From Lobosporangium transversale (lineage: Eukaryota; Mortierellomycota; Mortierellomycetes; Mortierellales; Mortierellaceae), in the NCBI RefSeq assembly GCF_002105155.1, contig NW_019029004.1, positions 1 to 64,000 on the forward strand: a stretch of DNA of 64,000 nucleotides, written 5' to 3'. The notes under the pieces were generated by a model. That model was not told the DNA's origin. It was given only the letters and a program-made list of their open reading frames with translations, and ran no database searches. Shown piece by piece: positions 14,055-25,767 of the stretch. Every line of letters starts with the position of its first letter. Positions within the stretch are counted from its first letter, which is position 1. Position numbers and translations under genes: made by a program.

Positions 14055-14454
14055 CGGTGGCATTGCTCAATATTTGGTAAAGCAACCGATCCTATAATAT
14101 GTAACATCGTTCGTTAATGCTACATTGCGATGTTTAATGTAATTAGATTCTTCCCGCTTCTGGCCGGCTGCATCTTATAAAGTTGGAGCTAGTCAAGACA
14201 GGTATAATAATTTATCGCAGGAAAAAAACACCATGTGTGAGAATACATCAGTCGTTAGTATCGCTCACTCATATCTTTTTAACTCCACCTATTTTAATGA
14301 TAGTTTTGACAAGCAATATATCCGTAACTACCTTGAATCAATTGGATTCGACAAGACCACTGGTATCACTCTTCCTGAGCATGTAGTCACCAACACAATG
14401 GCCAAGTATCAAGAAGCATATAGGTTACTCACTAGCAAGGACGTGCAGCTCTAG
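13047..14454 (+). CDS. ADE1: Phosphoribosylaminoimidazole-succinocarboxamide synthase (purine synthesis)
   Basis: Five exons: 13047-13190, 13364-13577, 13660-13992, 14147-14201, 14304-14454 (298 residues). SAICAR synthetase joins aspartate to CAIR in de novo purine synthesis, in the cytosol. Diagnostic segments are ARGKVRDLY (ATP loop), [16 protein letters not shown], the [12 protein letters not shown] strand, [48 protein letters not shown] and [11 protein letters not shown]. The length equals that of yeast Ade1. The intron after exon 2 uses a GC donor (ACTG|GCAAGT at 13578). Only that junction gives ITGSAWKEY; the neighbouring GTGAAC would give a wrong reading. An aataaa-like signal lies at about 14472. 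This is a standalone monofunctional enzyme, as in fungi generally. Confidence 0.97.
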
Positions 14455-15218
14455 AGATTACTAAATAGTTCGAATAAATTATTGCCTGGCTTTCATTAAC
14501 AATACAAACTCGATCCAAAATACGCGAAATAGGTGAATATGTACGATTATCAGGAAGTTTTTTTATTTTTTTTTATTTTTTTTTTTTTTTGAAAAACCTC
14601 TGAAAATAGCTCTTATGCAGCATATATAATGGTTTATCAATCAACATGAAAGTTTACACTTTTGTTAAGAGATCGATGGTTATTTAATGACCATACTGAG
14701 AGAAACCCCATACTAGCTGGACCACGGTTTACTCTATTGTTCCAAGCGCAAGCAAGATGTTTATGCACAGAGATGTGATGGCTGGCCACAACATAGCCAA
14801 CGTCGTCCGCGGATATTAACAGCTACCCCTCTACCTTCAGCTGATAGACAAGGTTGGAGCATATCCATGGATGAGAGGCAGTTGTTCAGCGCGCGTCAAA
14901 TGTCGAGCACTATTCGAGGCTGAATAGGGATCAAGAAACCGCGAGAAAATCCATCACCGAAGCAACATCTATGACGTATTTTGAGAGAGGTTTGTGTTAT
15001 ACTCCAAATACGTATGTTCAGTACATGTACTGTACATCAGTACGGGTCATTGGAACTTGGGACACTAATTGGCGCGATTCTCACGTGATCATGCTGCTTT
15101 ACCACGCATCAAGGGTGGAAGAACTCTTTTACGTGTCATTGAGCTTTTTGAACGCAGTACGATTCGTTATTTTTTATTTTTTATTTTTTTTCCTCACATT
15201 CTCATAATTATAATAAAG
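14455..15218. other. Intergenic region between ADE1 and GLE1 holding a decayed transposon tail
   Basis: 764 bases. A T-rich run follows ADE1 (14560-14590). The stretch 14735-14927 carries the TnpB/Fanzor-like remnant listed separately. The last 200 bases, including an attattttttattttttttt tract, are the presumed GLE1 promoter. Confidence 0.5.
14735..14927 (+). pseudogene. Decayed C-terminal tail of a TnpB/Fanzor-like (RuvC-type) transposon protein
   Basis: In one frame from 14757 the sequence encodes MFMHRDVMAGHNIANVVRG, then Tyr and a TAA stop (14817-14819). After the stop the same frame stays open to 14927 and reads LPLYLQ..D..GAYPWM. RDVMAGHN resembles the RuvC-III signature (RD-x-x-A-x-N) of TnpB/Fanzor proteins, which sits next to a four-cysteine zinc ribbon. 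The PLYLQ..D..G.YPWM tail resembles my recollection of related transposon proteins in Mucoromycota genomes. Just upstream, a CSKRKQ stretch in a different frame could be the ruined zinc ribbon. The stop, the frame change and the absence of the N-terminal two thirds make this a dead fragment. The assignment rests on motif memory, not on a search. Confidence 0.5.
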
Positions 15219-18154
15219 ATGTCAACTGGAGAATTACCACTGGAATATATCCTTCGCCGCTCTGTGACAGATGGTTTTGTTCAACGGGACGACCCTGAAT
15301 TAGAACGATTAAGACATTCAGGCACTACGAATACAGTGAGGAAAGGAGGTTCTTTTGGATATGACGGTGGTCTTGACAGTGAAACCGACAGCAGTGACGA
15401 TGCCAATCATTCTCAGAAGAAACTGCCATTATCAAGGGATCCTTCTATATATTATCAAAAGATTGGTCTTGCTTCTACTACTAAACATGTCTCACCCAAC
15501 ACAAAGGCAAATGCAAAGGCAGCAGCAGCAACGGTCGAAGGATCTTATGTCTTCAATACCATCAACAACCGTCGCAATTCACAGACCTCTAGATTATCTG
15601 CTGGCATTAATGGATCATTAAGTTCACATTATCGACCACCACCTCGAGGTTATGGTCTGACCGAATATTCAACATCTGAGGAAGAGGAAGAAGAAGAAGA
15701 AGAGAAAGATCAAGACAGTTTTACAGATGAGGATGAATATTATTTTACAACAGACAGTGAAGACGAGGCTTCCCCTGTAGTACCAAATCGTACTGCAAAG
15801 TCAGGAGCACTTCCTGGTCCTGTAGATCGTAACAAGCTGGAGCTAGCTCACTATGTAGCACATATTACTGGTCGAATGGATCCATGGGATCTCAAGTTAC
15901 AACAATTACAGGAAGAGGGAAAGGTACGACTAGGAAAACAAATGGCAGAAAAAAAAAGAGTCTCTTTTATGTTGCTATGACATTCTTGAAGGAAAGTACA
16001 CATTGAAAAATCTTCTCATCTGAAAAACAACAACAACAACAACAATCTATTATTACATTGCACAGGAAATTGCACCACGGATTGCAGAAAAGATCACACA
16101 AGATTTCAAGCAACTTGATACGAACCATAGTAAGACAGCTGGAGTTTATAACATATCAGGAGACCATCAAGATATTGCACAGCGACTTAAAGCTATGACA
16201 TTGGAGACTGAGGCGATTAAAGAACAACGAAAGAAGGAGATTGATGCTAGGAACCAAGCTATGACGGAGGTTAGTAGAACTCAGCGCAAGCATATTTATT
16301 TTCTATGTGGGAAGCCAATGAATGAGCGTACGGGGATAAGGCGGATAGAGCATAATATACTTACGATACAATCAAATGACTTTTTTATCTTTTATTTTTA
16401 ATTTTTATTTTTATTTTGTTTTATTTATTTATTTTTTTTATTTTTTATTTTATTTTATTTTATTTTAATTTATTTCATTTTATTTTATTTTTTATTTTAT
16501 TTTGTTTCATTTTATTTTATTTCATTTTATTTTATTTTATTTTTTTTGTTCGGTATGATAGCAAATTGAAGCATGCTTGGCTCAAATCAAGGAGGAGAGA
16601 GAAACCGCGATTCGAATTCGTGAGCAGGCACTCAAAGAAGAAAAGGAGGCAAAGGAGAGGGTTGCTAAAGAAGCTGAAGAGAAAAAGAAGGCAGAGGCAG
16701 CAAAGAAAGAGGCTCAAGTGAAGGCGGCTGCGGATGCTGCTGCTGCTGCTGCAGAAAGTGCCAAGAGGGCTGCGGTAGCGGCAGCAGAGAAAGCCTCTGC
16801 AGAATCCAGTGCTATCTTTGTAAGCGAAGCAGCTAGAGAAGAATATGGGCGCTACTCCCAGATACTAGAGCACATCAGGACCAAGGTCTTGCCTACAGTG
16901 ACGAACAATCCTGCTATAAAGAAATTCTGTTTTGGGGCTCGACGAGATATTGTGGCCTCTATTGGTCAACTTATTAACAAACAAGAAGAGGTCTATCGTG
17001 TTGTAAGTTGCCCATTATGTGAATATGAAAAAAGCTTTGGCCTTTTTGATACTTGGAAGATACTGTTGGGGCTCATTTTTTTTTTTTTTTTTTTTTTTTT
17101 GCTTCTATTTCTTTTCTTTAGGCGACGGAAATTAATAACTATTTCAAAAAGACTATGAGCAACAGTCAGGATGCCTACTTTTGGGTGCTGAACTGTACAG
17201 CCAAGAAACTTGTCGTATGTCCTGTAAAACTTTACTGCTCTATTATCCCATTCCTTCCTTTCTACTTCTCTCTTTTTTCTTGTTAATTTTTTTTTATTTT
17301 TTATTTTTTTTATTTTTTACCCCGCTGGCTACCAATCAGAAACAAGCAGAAACAGAAGCATTAGTCAAGTCGGCGCCTACATTCCCACTGGCGTATGTTG
17401 CTGTACTGCTGTTCATGGATCACCCACAGTTCTTAGATGTGCTTATGTCCCGCTTTGCAAAAAAATGCCCTTATGTAACACCGATATACATCCAAAAGGG
17501 TCCGGTATGTGGAAGCTTTATTTTATTTTATTCTTTTTTATTCTTTTTTATTTCATGAATTAACCATGATGTTTTGCTCTTTATATATACATATAATATC
17601 TGCAACATATAAAAGAATGATACATCGGATGAATTTTTGGCAAAGCTAGGGTATAAGAAGAGTGGGAAAGGTTTCGAATCTGAGGCTCAATACAACGCTA
17701 GACAATGCGCAATGTTTACGCTTTATTGTGCAATTATGCAGACTACGCCAGCAGGTAATGCATGGAGCAAACTCTTCTAATATTAAGTTATATCTTATTC
17801 TTATCTTTATTTATTTATTTATTTATTTATTTTTTATTTTTTATTTTAATAGTCGGTAGAAACATTCATTCGATGTCGCATGCATGGACCTGGATGGCGC
17901 GCATTTTGAATATGCCACCTCGACCTATTACTCCATCATTGATCACGGTTTTCTTGGAAGTTTGTGGAAACAGCTACCTGAGTAATTATAGACAGCAAGC
18001 TCATAAAGTTCTTCGACTGCTTAAAAATGAATTTATTGCTATGGTCCCAAAGCAAGGAATTGATGGAACCACACGACTTTTAACCTTATTGGAAGACTAT
18101 GCAAAAAGTGGTGGCCAAATCCCTATAGCAGAAGGTCGTAATTTTGACCGCTAG
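15219..18154 (+). CDS. GLE1: Nucleoporin GLE1, mRNA export factor
   Basis: Seven exons: 15219-15923, 16066-16269, 16562-17002, 17122-17214, 17340-17504, 17616-17754, 17853-18154 (682 residues). Gle1 sits on the cytoplasmic face of the nuclear pore. With inositol hexakisphosphate it activates the DEAD-box ATPase Dbp5 to release exported mRNA. The N-terminal 270 residues are disordered, with an acidic E9-type stretch. A long Glu/Lys/Ala-rich coiled coil follows (about residues 310-400). The C-terminal HEAT-like domain carries the family segments AIKKFCFGARRDI, GQLINKQEEVY, FPLAYVAVLLF, FLAKLGYKKS and AWTWMARILN. Intron 2 is almost pure TTTTA-type repeat. The Ala run AAADAAAAAAESAKRAAVAAAE lies in the coiled coil. 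The final exon ends at TAG 18152-18154. Confidence 0.94.
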
Positions 18155-18176
18155 GTGATACCACAAACTTTAATAA

Positions 18177-18215
<39 letters not shown>

Positions 18216-18362
18216 GGATTTTAATTTATTTACGGAAAGACTATGAAGATGTGAAAATACAAAGAATTTAAATGACATGCAGGAGTAAGAAGAAGAAAAG
18301 AAAAATTTTTAAAAAAAAGGTGCAGTGATGATGGCAATGTGAGCAACAATTTGAAAAACTTT

Positions 18363-19715
18363 TTAGTAAGGCTTGAAACGTTTGTTAGCTTTAAGTGCTT
18401 CGATCCTAATCTTATCTTCCTCGAACTTGCGACGCAACTCGACCAATTCTAATAAAAAAAAGGGGGGGAAAAAAAAATAAGAAAATGTTCAGTTACCAGT
18501 CCAGGTTTTTTTTTTTTTTTTTTTTTTTTTAAAGAAAAAAAAAAGAACCTTACTGTCGCGTTTAGCCTCACGCATCTGGAAGCGGTAAAAGTCCTGAAGT
18601 TCTTTCTTCTTGGGTTTGATCTTCTTTGCATCTTCAGATTTGATGGCCTGAACTCTGATGACTCCATCGGTATTATAGCCTTTGTTTCCAGCACTAGTCA
18701 CAAGAGTAAATCCATCCTCATCCATGGCATTCAATCTTGCCAATGCTGCCTGTTCAGCTTCATACTCTGACCGCTCAAACTTATCCATATATTCATCCAC
18801 CTTGGCTTGCAATGATGCATGATCTGGTCGCATTCTGTGATAGTCGTTGATCCATTCTATTTCAGTATATAGGAGAAAAAAAAAAAAAAAAAAAAAAAAA
18901 AGAGGTAAAAATTAAAAATTGAAATCTTGATCCTTGTCATCCAGAGAGCTGGATATGACGTTTATATCAATAAATGAATAAAATAGTAATCGTAAACACA
19001 CACAAAAAAAAAACATACTTGCGACACCCAAGGTTGATAGTTTGGAAACATCATCGCCAATCCAAGTCCTCTTTTTCTTCTTCATGTTCAAGACTTTGGT
19101 TACTTCTTGTTCCTCCAAAAAGACTACATATGCCTGCGCTCCAGTTGTCAACAACCTCCTGTGTGTAATTTTGTCACTCCCATTCTGTGCCCCTGCTCCT
19201 AACCCTGATCCTGATGTAGACGTTGATGCTCCTTTCTTTCCTTTCTTTTTGCTTTCGTTTTTAGCATTCTCTAATGCCTCTGCTTCTTGTTCCAATCTTT
19301 CCAATTCTTCCTGTTGTTCACGTTCTTCTCTTGTCATCTCCGTCATATTGTTATTATTATCTCGAATTTTGTTGATGAAATAAACAGAGATGACTCGTCC
19401 ATAGGGTTTGAATAATTCCCGGATATGGGCTTCAGTTGAATCAATTGGGAGGTTCAAGACAAATAATGTCCTATTCTTGGGTGTCTTTGAGTCCTCCTTG
19501 GGAGATTCATGCTTCTTGAAATAAAGATAGTGTAGGACGTTCTTGTAGGTTGCTGAAATATGAGAGGAGGAGGAGGTAGCAGACGAAGTAGTGACGGCTG
19601 GCATGTGTATTGGAAGAATATAAAAGTTGGCAATTTGGTCCAACAATGCATCGGATGCAGACGATGACTTGTTGGAATCCTCAGTCAATGACTTTTTGGA
19701 CTTTTTGGACACCAT
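18363..19715 (-). CDS. RRP7: Ribosomal RNA-processing protein RRP7
   Basis: Three exons on the minus strand: 19715-19019, 18856-18554, 18448-18363 (361 residues). Rrp7 is part of the UTP-C/CURI assembly needed for 18S rRNA maturation in the nucleolus. An RRM-like domain with RTLFVLNLP and RELFKPYGRVISV lies at about residues 80-120. It is split by a long charged insert (Glu-rich, then KKKGKKG and a Ser/Thr/Gly stretch) before the second half (AYVVFLEEQEV). The C-terminal domain has the hallmark GFTLVT, DFYRFQMRE and the closing KFEEDKIRIEALKANKRFKPY segment (listed here as a family signature, positions about 340-361). The 105-base second intron contains T25 followed by an A-rich run. The Met start is the first in frame after a T-rich leader. 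Confidence 0.92.
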
Positions 19716-19921
19716 TGTGGGGATTTTTTTTTATATTTTTTTTATTATTATTATTAGTTATTAGTTATTGAACAAGAAAAAAAGAAAAAGTTCTCTCAAA
19801 TCGAAGTACTTAGGTAGTGTGGTATGGACTTAAAAAAAAAAAAAAAGCAATAAACAGTTATTGAATGTGGCTTGGTATGACTGGCGAAAAAATTACATAT
19901 TATACATATTTGGGAAGAGTG

Positions 19922-21447
19922 TTATGCTGCGGTAGAACCATCATCAAATTTGATCCTGAGGATAAGGTGTTCCTTCTCATCATTCTGCTGCCCTTCGTCG
20001 TCCCTTTGTTGCTCCGTTTGCTCCTCTCGGGACTCTAGTATCAATTCAAGCACTCCAACTTGCTTGAGAATATTAATAACACGATTTAAATTATGTCGTC
20101 CTTCCTCCTCTAGTGGGAACTCCTATTAAAGGAAAAAATAAAAATAAAAATAAAAATAAAAAAAGGTGAGATGAGTTCTCAAAGTATAGAAGTTATACCT
20201 TCACTTAGCGTGAGGATTTTTTTCTCTTTACCTTTAATAACTCCTTGTGGTATATTTCATTTTGGGGGCTTTCTCCCAACAACTCTAGTACTCTGACCAT
20301 AGTGATGCCTATGCTACCTTCAGGGAAAAGCTGTTTGCAAAGGATTCTCATTTGTGCTAGTTTCCTAGTCTTTTCTCTACCCAGCTTATTCAACTCATTG
20401 TCGGTCTAAAGTAATGGCAGGTCGTAGATGAATAATGATTAAAAAAAAAAAAAAAAAAAAAAAAAAGACCTACTATGATTTGGTATAAAAAAAGAGAATA
20501 CTATAGTTCGCCATTACCTTTGTCTGTCGAGAGTCAACTTCTCTCAGATATGCTGATGAAAGGCGTCCAAATGCTTCCTCATACGCACTCTTATCCCGGG
20601 GATCCACCAGGAGCTCTCTCTGAAGCACTTCCTCTAAGCGATGATAATGACCGGAGTACATGGACCATAGCGCACCTAAAAAAAAAAACGAAAAAAAAAA
20701 AAAAAAAAAAAAAAAAAGCTCGGATCAAAATCACAGTTCAACTACGAAAGAAAAAAAAAACAAGTTCCACTGATATCAATGAGATATCCTACTTGGGCTG
20801 AATCTGTCTTGACTATTTGAATGACTATGCTGAGCCTCAGTTTTGTGCTTGAGCTCATTAAGAATATTACGTTTCTCCTCGATTCTTTTTTGAATTATCT
20901 CAAGTTCCTGATCCCTCTTCAAGACTTCTCTGTTGCGTTCTTGTTCTATTATGCTCAACTCTCGTGACTCATTAGATGGATCACGTCGCAATCGTTTTGT
21001 GGGTCTATTAGCATGGTTGTTGTCATTGTTGTCGCTAGTTGGACGTGATTTTTCCAATGCCTCAATTCTATTGGCAATCTCAGCGAATTCCTGTCGCTTT
21101 TGCTCTATGACTTGATCAAGCTCTGTGACGCTCCTACTCAGTTCCTCCTTTCGTCTTGTCAACGATTGTAATCTCTTGATGTTGGAAAGACCCGATCGGA
21201 GAGATTTTTGCCGGTGTATTCGTTGTTCAGCTTTTGCCTCCTCTGCTTGTACTTGTTGTGAGAGTTTGTATTCTTGAGCCTCTAACTCATAGATTGATTG
21301 AGTGGCTTTTTGGCTCAATTTGAAGAGTTCGGGTTCAATTTCTCGAGCCACTTCAACCTGTGCATTGGCGATATCTTCTTCAGAGACTAGTTCGTATTCC
21401 TAATTACATCCAGAAAAATATGAGGATAACATATAAGGAACAAGGCT

Positions 21448-21486
<39 letters not shown>

Positions 21487-21907
21487 TGCCCATAAGATCA
21501 TCATAAAAGAAAGGGCTTCTATATACCTTTGTATGGGATGTGATTGTTTTGAGCCTGGAGTATCCAGATGTTGCTTGGTCCAGGAGTGATACAGTTGATA
21601 TCAGCTTTTTTTTTATTTTTTTTTTTATTATTGCAATAGGGGCACATGTATTTTCAATGTTAATACCTTGTTGGTCATATCGGAAGAAGAAGAAAAGAGG
21701 GTGCCATCTGCCATTGGTCATGTAAATGCATCCAGAGGCTCACTATTTTACCAGCTGAGTTGATCTTTCCAATGTAGAAACGCATCTTCGAAGCGAAGGA
21801 AGGTGAGGCAATCCATTGCTGTTTGGACCTATGGTCCTGCGAGTGGGTTGATAAGATGTAGAGCCATTAGCAAGTGTTCCGGCATACCCCTGTCTCGAGT
21901 AGTCCAT
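19922..21907 (-). CDS. SPC19: DASH/Dam1 complex subunit Spc19-like protein with a long C-terminal extension
   Basis: Six exons on the minus strand: 21907-21752, 21604-21527, 21399-20793, 20675-20518, 20405-20232, 20122-19922 (457 residues). Residues 37-130 match Spc19: LRRCVSTLERSTQLL, VSLLDQATSGYSRL, EYELVSEEDI, then EIEPELFKLSQKA and a heptad coiled coil. Spc19 is a component of the outer-kinetochore ring that couples chromosomes to microtubules. Yeast Spc19 is about 165 residues. Here a coiled coil with an RPTKRLRR nuclear-type signal runs to about 280, followed by about 170 extra residues (WSMYSGHYHRLEEVL.., LGREKTRKLAQMRIL, FPEGSIGITMVRVLELL, NLNRVINILKQVGVLEL) that look like packed helices of winged-helix type. 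All six exons join in frame, so the extension appears genuine. What it binds is unknown. Confidence 0.75.
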
Positions 21908-22264
21908 CGCCCCAATTCCAGTTTTGATGTGTCTACAAATGACCACGCGTTTTGCTTTGCAATGACCAAGGAAGAAAAAATAAAAACGTGGACAGCACAG
22001 GTCATTCTCCATTTCTTTTTCATCGACGTCACATGGTCAGTTTTTATTTCTTTCCCTCCCCTTTTCTACTTTTCTACACAGCAAGACTTTTTTTTTTTTA
22101 CTTCTTACACTCTTAAAAAAGCCTTCTCATACCCGTCGTATTCACAACAGCAGTAATAGTATAAACCCAATTCACTCTCATTCACTTACTCTAATTACTC
22201 ACTTCACTTTTATACTCCACACTTTACACTTTATACTTTACTATAACACTAAACATACAAAACC
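21908..22264. promoter_or_regulatory. Divergent promoter region of SPC19 and VTI1
   Basis: 357 bases between divergent start codons. The VTI1 side is a repeated pyrimidine texture (cactttatactccacactttacactttatacttta, 22205-22245) directly before the start. No other element was recognised. Confidence 0.4.
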
Positions 22265-22563
22265 ATGGACTCAGCTGGTGGCTCTGAACTCTTTGAAAGC
22301 TATGAACAGGACTTTGAGGCTATCAGAGTCTCTATCAATGAGCGACTCAATGCTTCTAGTGGCCAAGTTGGAGGTAAAAAAAAAAATAAAAAATAAAAAA
22401 TGACGCACCATCCATGGCTTTACCTTACTTGCGTGTTTTCCATCAGATATTTTTACACTGCTTCACAGCTTTATTACTCGTAGTCTTTTGTCTTCATTGT
22501 TGTTGTAGCCAAAGGAAGATTAACTACTTCATATTTCAAAGTATGTGTTTGCAACTGACCACC

Positions 22564-22597
<34 letters not shown>

Positions 22598-23841
22598 CAC
22601 CAATTTTCTGATTTAGAAATTAAAAAACAAACTCTTCGGGCTGCAGATCGTGAGATCGATGAGGCAAATGAGATTGTATGTGGACTGATATGGATACATC
22701 TACTGATGAAAGAAAAAAAAGGGATAAAAAAGATTTCTTTCTCCCTAACTTCGAGTATTTTTTTTCTATTTTCTTTTTTCACATGGGGTTACTTTAGTTG
22801 CAGCAAATGGAAATGGAACTATTGAACCTCCCTCAAGCCTCCAGGACTCGTCTGCAAGGTAGACTTCGTGGATACAAAACCGAACTAGACCGCTTGAAGC
22901 AAACTCTTGTAAGGCCCAATAATGGCAAGATTTTTTTTTTTTTTTTTTTTTTTTGCATCATCGCTTGCAATCTAGTTTTAGCCTGGAACAACCAACAACT
23001 CAATTGCTTACTGGAGATTTCTATTTCTAATCGTTTCATTATATTTGACCATGGATAGAAACGCGCACAGTCAACCTCAAGGTCAACATCAGACAGGGAT
23101 GAGCTTCTGGGAGGCGTCAGTGGAGGAATGGACTTGGATGCAGCATCAATGGATCAACGCACACGTCTCTTGAATGGTACAGACAGGCTTGCAGAAAGTA
23201 GCAGACGTCTGCAGGACAGCCATAAGATTGCTCTCGAAACAGGTATGTATAGTTCATGATTGAGCCAAAATTATTGAAATTCATTTGGCATTTCAATTCA
23301 GGATACTTTTGACACCTTGGAGCATTTTTTATTTTATGTTTTATATTTTGTCAACTAACGCCCAAGGTTTAACATTAATGGCTAATGCTTTTTATGATAA
23401 TAGAACAATTGGGTGCAGGAATCCTGACAGACTTGAGAGGACAGCGAGAACAAATCATCCATACTAGGAACACTGTAATGAAATTGGCCGGCAAATTATA
23501 CTTTGCTTTTTTGGAAATGGGACTGTTTTACACTTTAGAGTATCTCTGACTTTTTTTTTTTTTTTTTTTTTTAATTCTTACAACGATAGTTGTTGGAAGC
23601 CGATTCAAATATCGACAAGGCATCACGCACACTAAAGGGCATGGCTCGTCGGTAAGTAAGCTCTTGATCAGATCATTAACAAGGAAAAGCGTGGTGTCGA
23701 TATCTAATTAAGCTCTTACAATGTTTTTTTTTTTTTTTTTCTTGTTATAGTATGGCAACAAACAAGCTCATTACGGCAGCGATCATCATTGTCCTTGTCT
23801 TCCTTATCCTCTTTGTCTTGTATCGCAAGATTTTTGGATAG
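22265..23841 (+). CDS. VTI1: v-SNARE Vti1
   Basis: Seven exons: 22265-22373, 22617-22675, 22798-22908, 23059-23242, 23404-23474, 23590-23651, 23751-23841 (228 residues). Vti1 is a Qb-SNARE acting in several Golgi, endosome and vacuole fusion steps. The N-terminal three-helix domain begins LFESYEQDF. The SNARE motif (about 140-195) centres on the glutamine layer in LRGQREQI, with LLEADSNIDKASRTLKGMARR. A single C-terminal membrane anchor follows (LITAAIIIVLVFLILFVLY). A sequence at 22509-22540 flanked by splice-like sites was considered as an extra exon. It breaks the frame, whereas direct joining of 22373 to 22617 gives a perfect family match. The 243-base first intron carries T27. Together with VPS26 it is one of two endosomal-trafficking genes in the window. 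Confidence 0.95.
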
Positions 23842-24037
23842 TCGTCAAAGTCTACAGCTATTACCCATTCCTTTTCTTTTTATTTTATCTCTATTTCCTG
23901 TACATACGTACAAATTACATGTATGACAGACATTCACGTATGAATAAATTAAAATTAAAAAAGGTCCGCTCAAACATTTTTACTTCTAATCTCTTTCTTT
24001 CATCCCCCACCATTCTCTAATATATTTCTAATTCATC

Positions 24038-24838
24038 ATGTCCGAGATCAAGGTCTTCTCCAAAGCCGACTTGGCTCAGCATGCCACCAGAGACAGCCTT
24101 TACCTTGCTATCGCAGGGAAAGTCTATGACTGCACCAGCTTTGTTGATGAGGTGTGTCTTTGTGATCTCACTGCTTTTTTTTTATTAAATGGCGACACCG
24201 GACAAATCAATCCCATTGCAAAAAAAAAAAAAATTTAGCCCCAGGAGTACATCTTGTTTATTACTTGATTGTATCACAAGCCGAATCAATCATGTAGCCA
24301 GCACTTGGCTATTCTGACCCCACACACACCAGGTCTTTTTTTTTTCTGATTGATTCAGATATCGCCTATCTTTTTTCGATTTTCTGGTTTCAATTGATCA
24401 CTAAATTCATGATTATCATTAAATATTTTTAGCACCCTGGTGGAGAGGAAGTTATGTTTGATGAAGCAGGCAAGGATGCCACCGAATCTTTTGAAGATGT
24501 TGGACATTCCGAGGAGGCTCGTGAGCTTCTGCAAAAGATGTATATTGGAGAATACAAGAACGACGTAAGAGGCCTCTGTTTTTTTTTTTTTTTTTTTTTT
24601 TATTCTCATCAACTTTAGCTTGATCTGATAACGGTAAAATAATTATCAATAATATCGTTCTCATTTCTTTTTTTGAAACTTATCTTTGATTCAGGATTCT
24701 TCACAGAAGACCAAGGCTCCTTCGATGACCCCGAAGCCTATTCCTGCAAGTGACAACTCGGAGTCTGGAAGGTTCGTTTCATGGGTCAAAGGCTTCTTTT
24801 AGACTACAGAAAAAAACGCACATACACACACGCACACA

Positions 24839-24881
<43 letters not shown>

Positions 24882-25384
24882 ATTCTGCACGAGGGCATAA
24901 TAACACCACAGCGCCTTTGCCTTTCATGTTTTACGTGATCAATGGAGAAAAATGAATACAGAGTGCATATTTCGCCGTTGGGAAGGAGATATTGTATGTA
25001 ATCTCTATTTTATTTTATTTATTTTATTTTCCTTCCCATTACTCTTTATCTGTACAAAGCGAAGAGGACAACTTTTTTCTTTTTTGAAAATAGATATTAT
25101 ATTACATATTATTTTTTTGGTTTAAAGACCTATTGCAATAACAAAGTTTTTTTCTTTTTTTTAAAATAAGACTTGGCAAAGCTGTTTTACTACTTAAACA
25201 TCAGTTATCAAGTTCCTGGGAGATTTCTTTTTCTTATTGTAGCAGTTATCACTGTTATTTTTATTTCTAACCGAAAAAAGACAACATATTTGTCAGCATA
25301 AATCAACACTTTAAAAAGAGAAATGGTAAAATATATATTTATATATATCTATATCGATAACTGACGAACTTTTCTGCACTCTCT

Positions 25385-25415
<31 letters not shown>

Positions 25416-25591
25416 CTTTGCCCACTCATGGATATAATTTGATACGACATGGCCTGACTCAACATTGTTTTTTCATGCTCAATTGTCATCACGCCATTTG
25501 CATCATACATATCTGTATATACAGCGGCACCCCGTACATTCTTGGACTGGCTATTATTGCAGGCGCAGTCCTCTGGAAGTTCTTGCTTTAA
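24038..25591 (+). CDS. CYB5: Cytochrome b5, with a separate tail-anchor exon
   Basis: Exons 24038-24151, 24433-24564, 24695-24771, 25525-25591 (129 residues). Cytochrome b5 is a haem protein donating electrons to fatty-acid desaturases, sterol enzymes and P450s at the ER. Both haem ligands are visible: His39 in HPGGEEV and His63 in VGHSEEA. If exon 3 is not spliced at 24772 the reading ends at 24802 after [10 protein letters not shown], giving a 117-residue protein without a membrane anchor. Splicing GTTCGT (24772) to the AG at 25523-25524 adds, exactly in frame, [17 protein letters not shown] and KFLL, a classical short C-terminal tail anchor. An aataaataaag polyadenylation-like signal follows at about 25684. 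The last intron (753 bases) is unusually long for this region. I favour the anchored form, with the soluble form as a possible alternative transcript. Confidence 0.85.
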
Positions 25592-25767
25592 AAAAGAAAA
25601 AAAAAAAATCTTGTGCTCGCGCTCAAACATTCTTTGTCATAGAAAATCATTTATCTCTGTTTGAACATACAAATATGAACGTAAATAAATAAAGCAATAG
25701 ACAACCTTCAATGAAGTCGCTCCAATTTCTTTCAACATTATATTCTTGTACAAGATAAAGCAATTTC

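Noticed and set aside
22509..22540. A 32-base segment flanked by splice-like sites in the first VTI1 intron, considered as a micro-exon.
   Set aside because: Including it shifts the next exon out of the conserved frame, while skipping it gives the exact Vti1 sequence.
25349..25630. Minus-strand open frame over the cytochrome b5 tail exon.
   Set aside because: It is the antisense shadow of the tail-anchor exon plus a poly-A/T tract.
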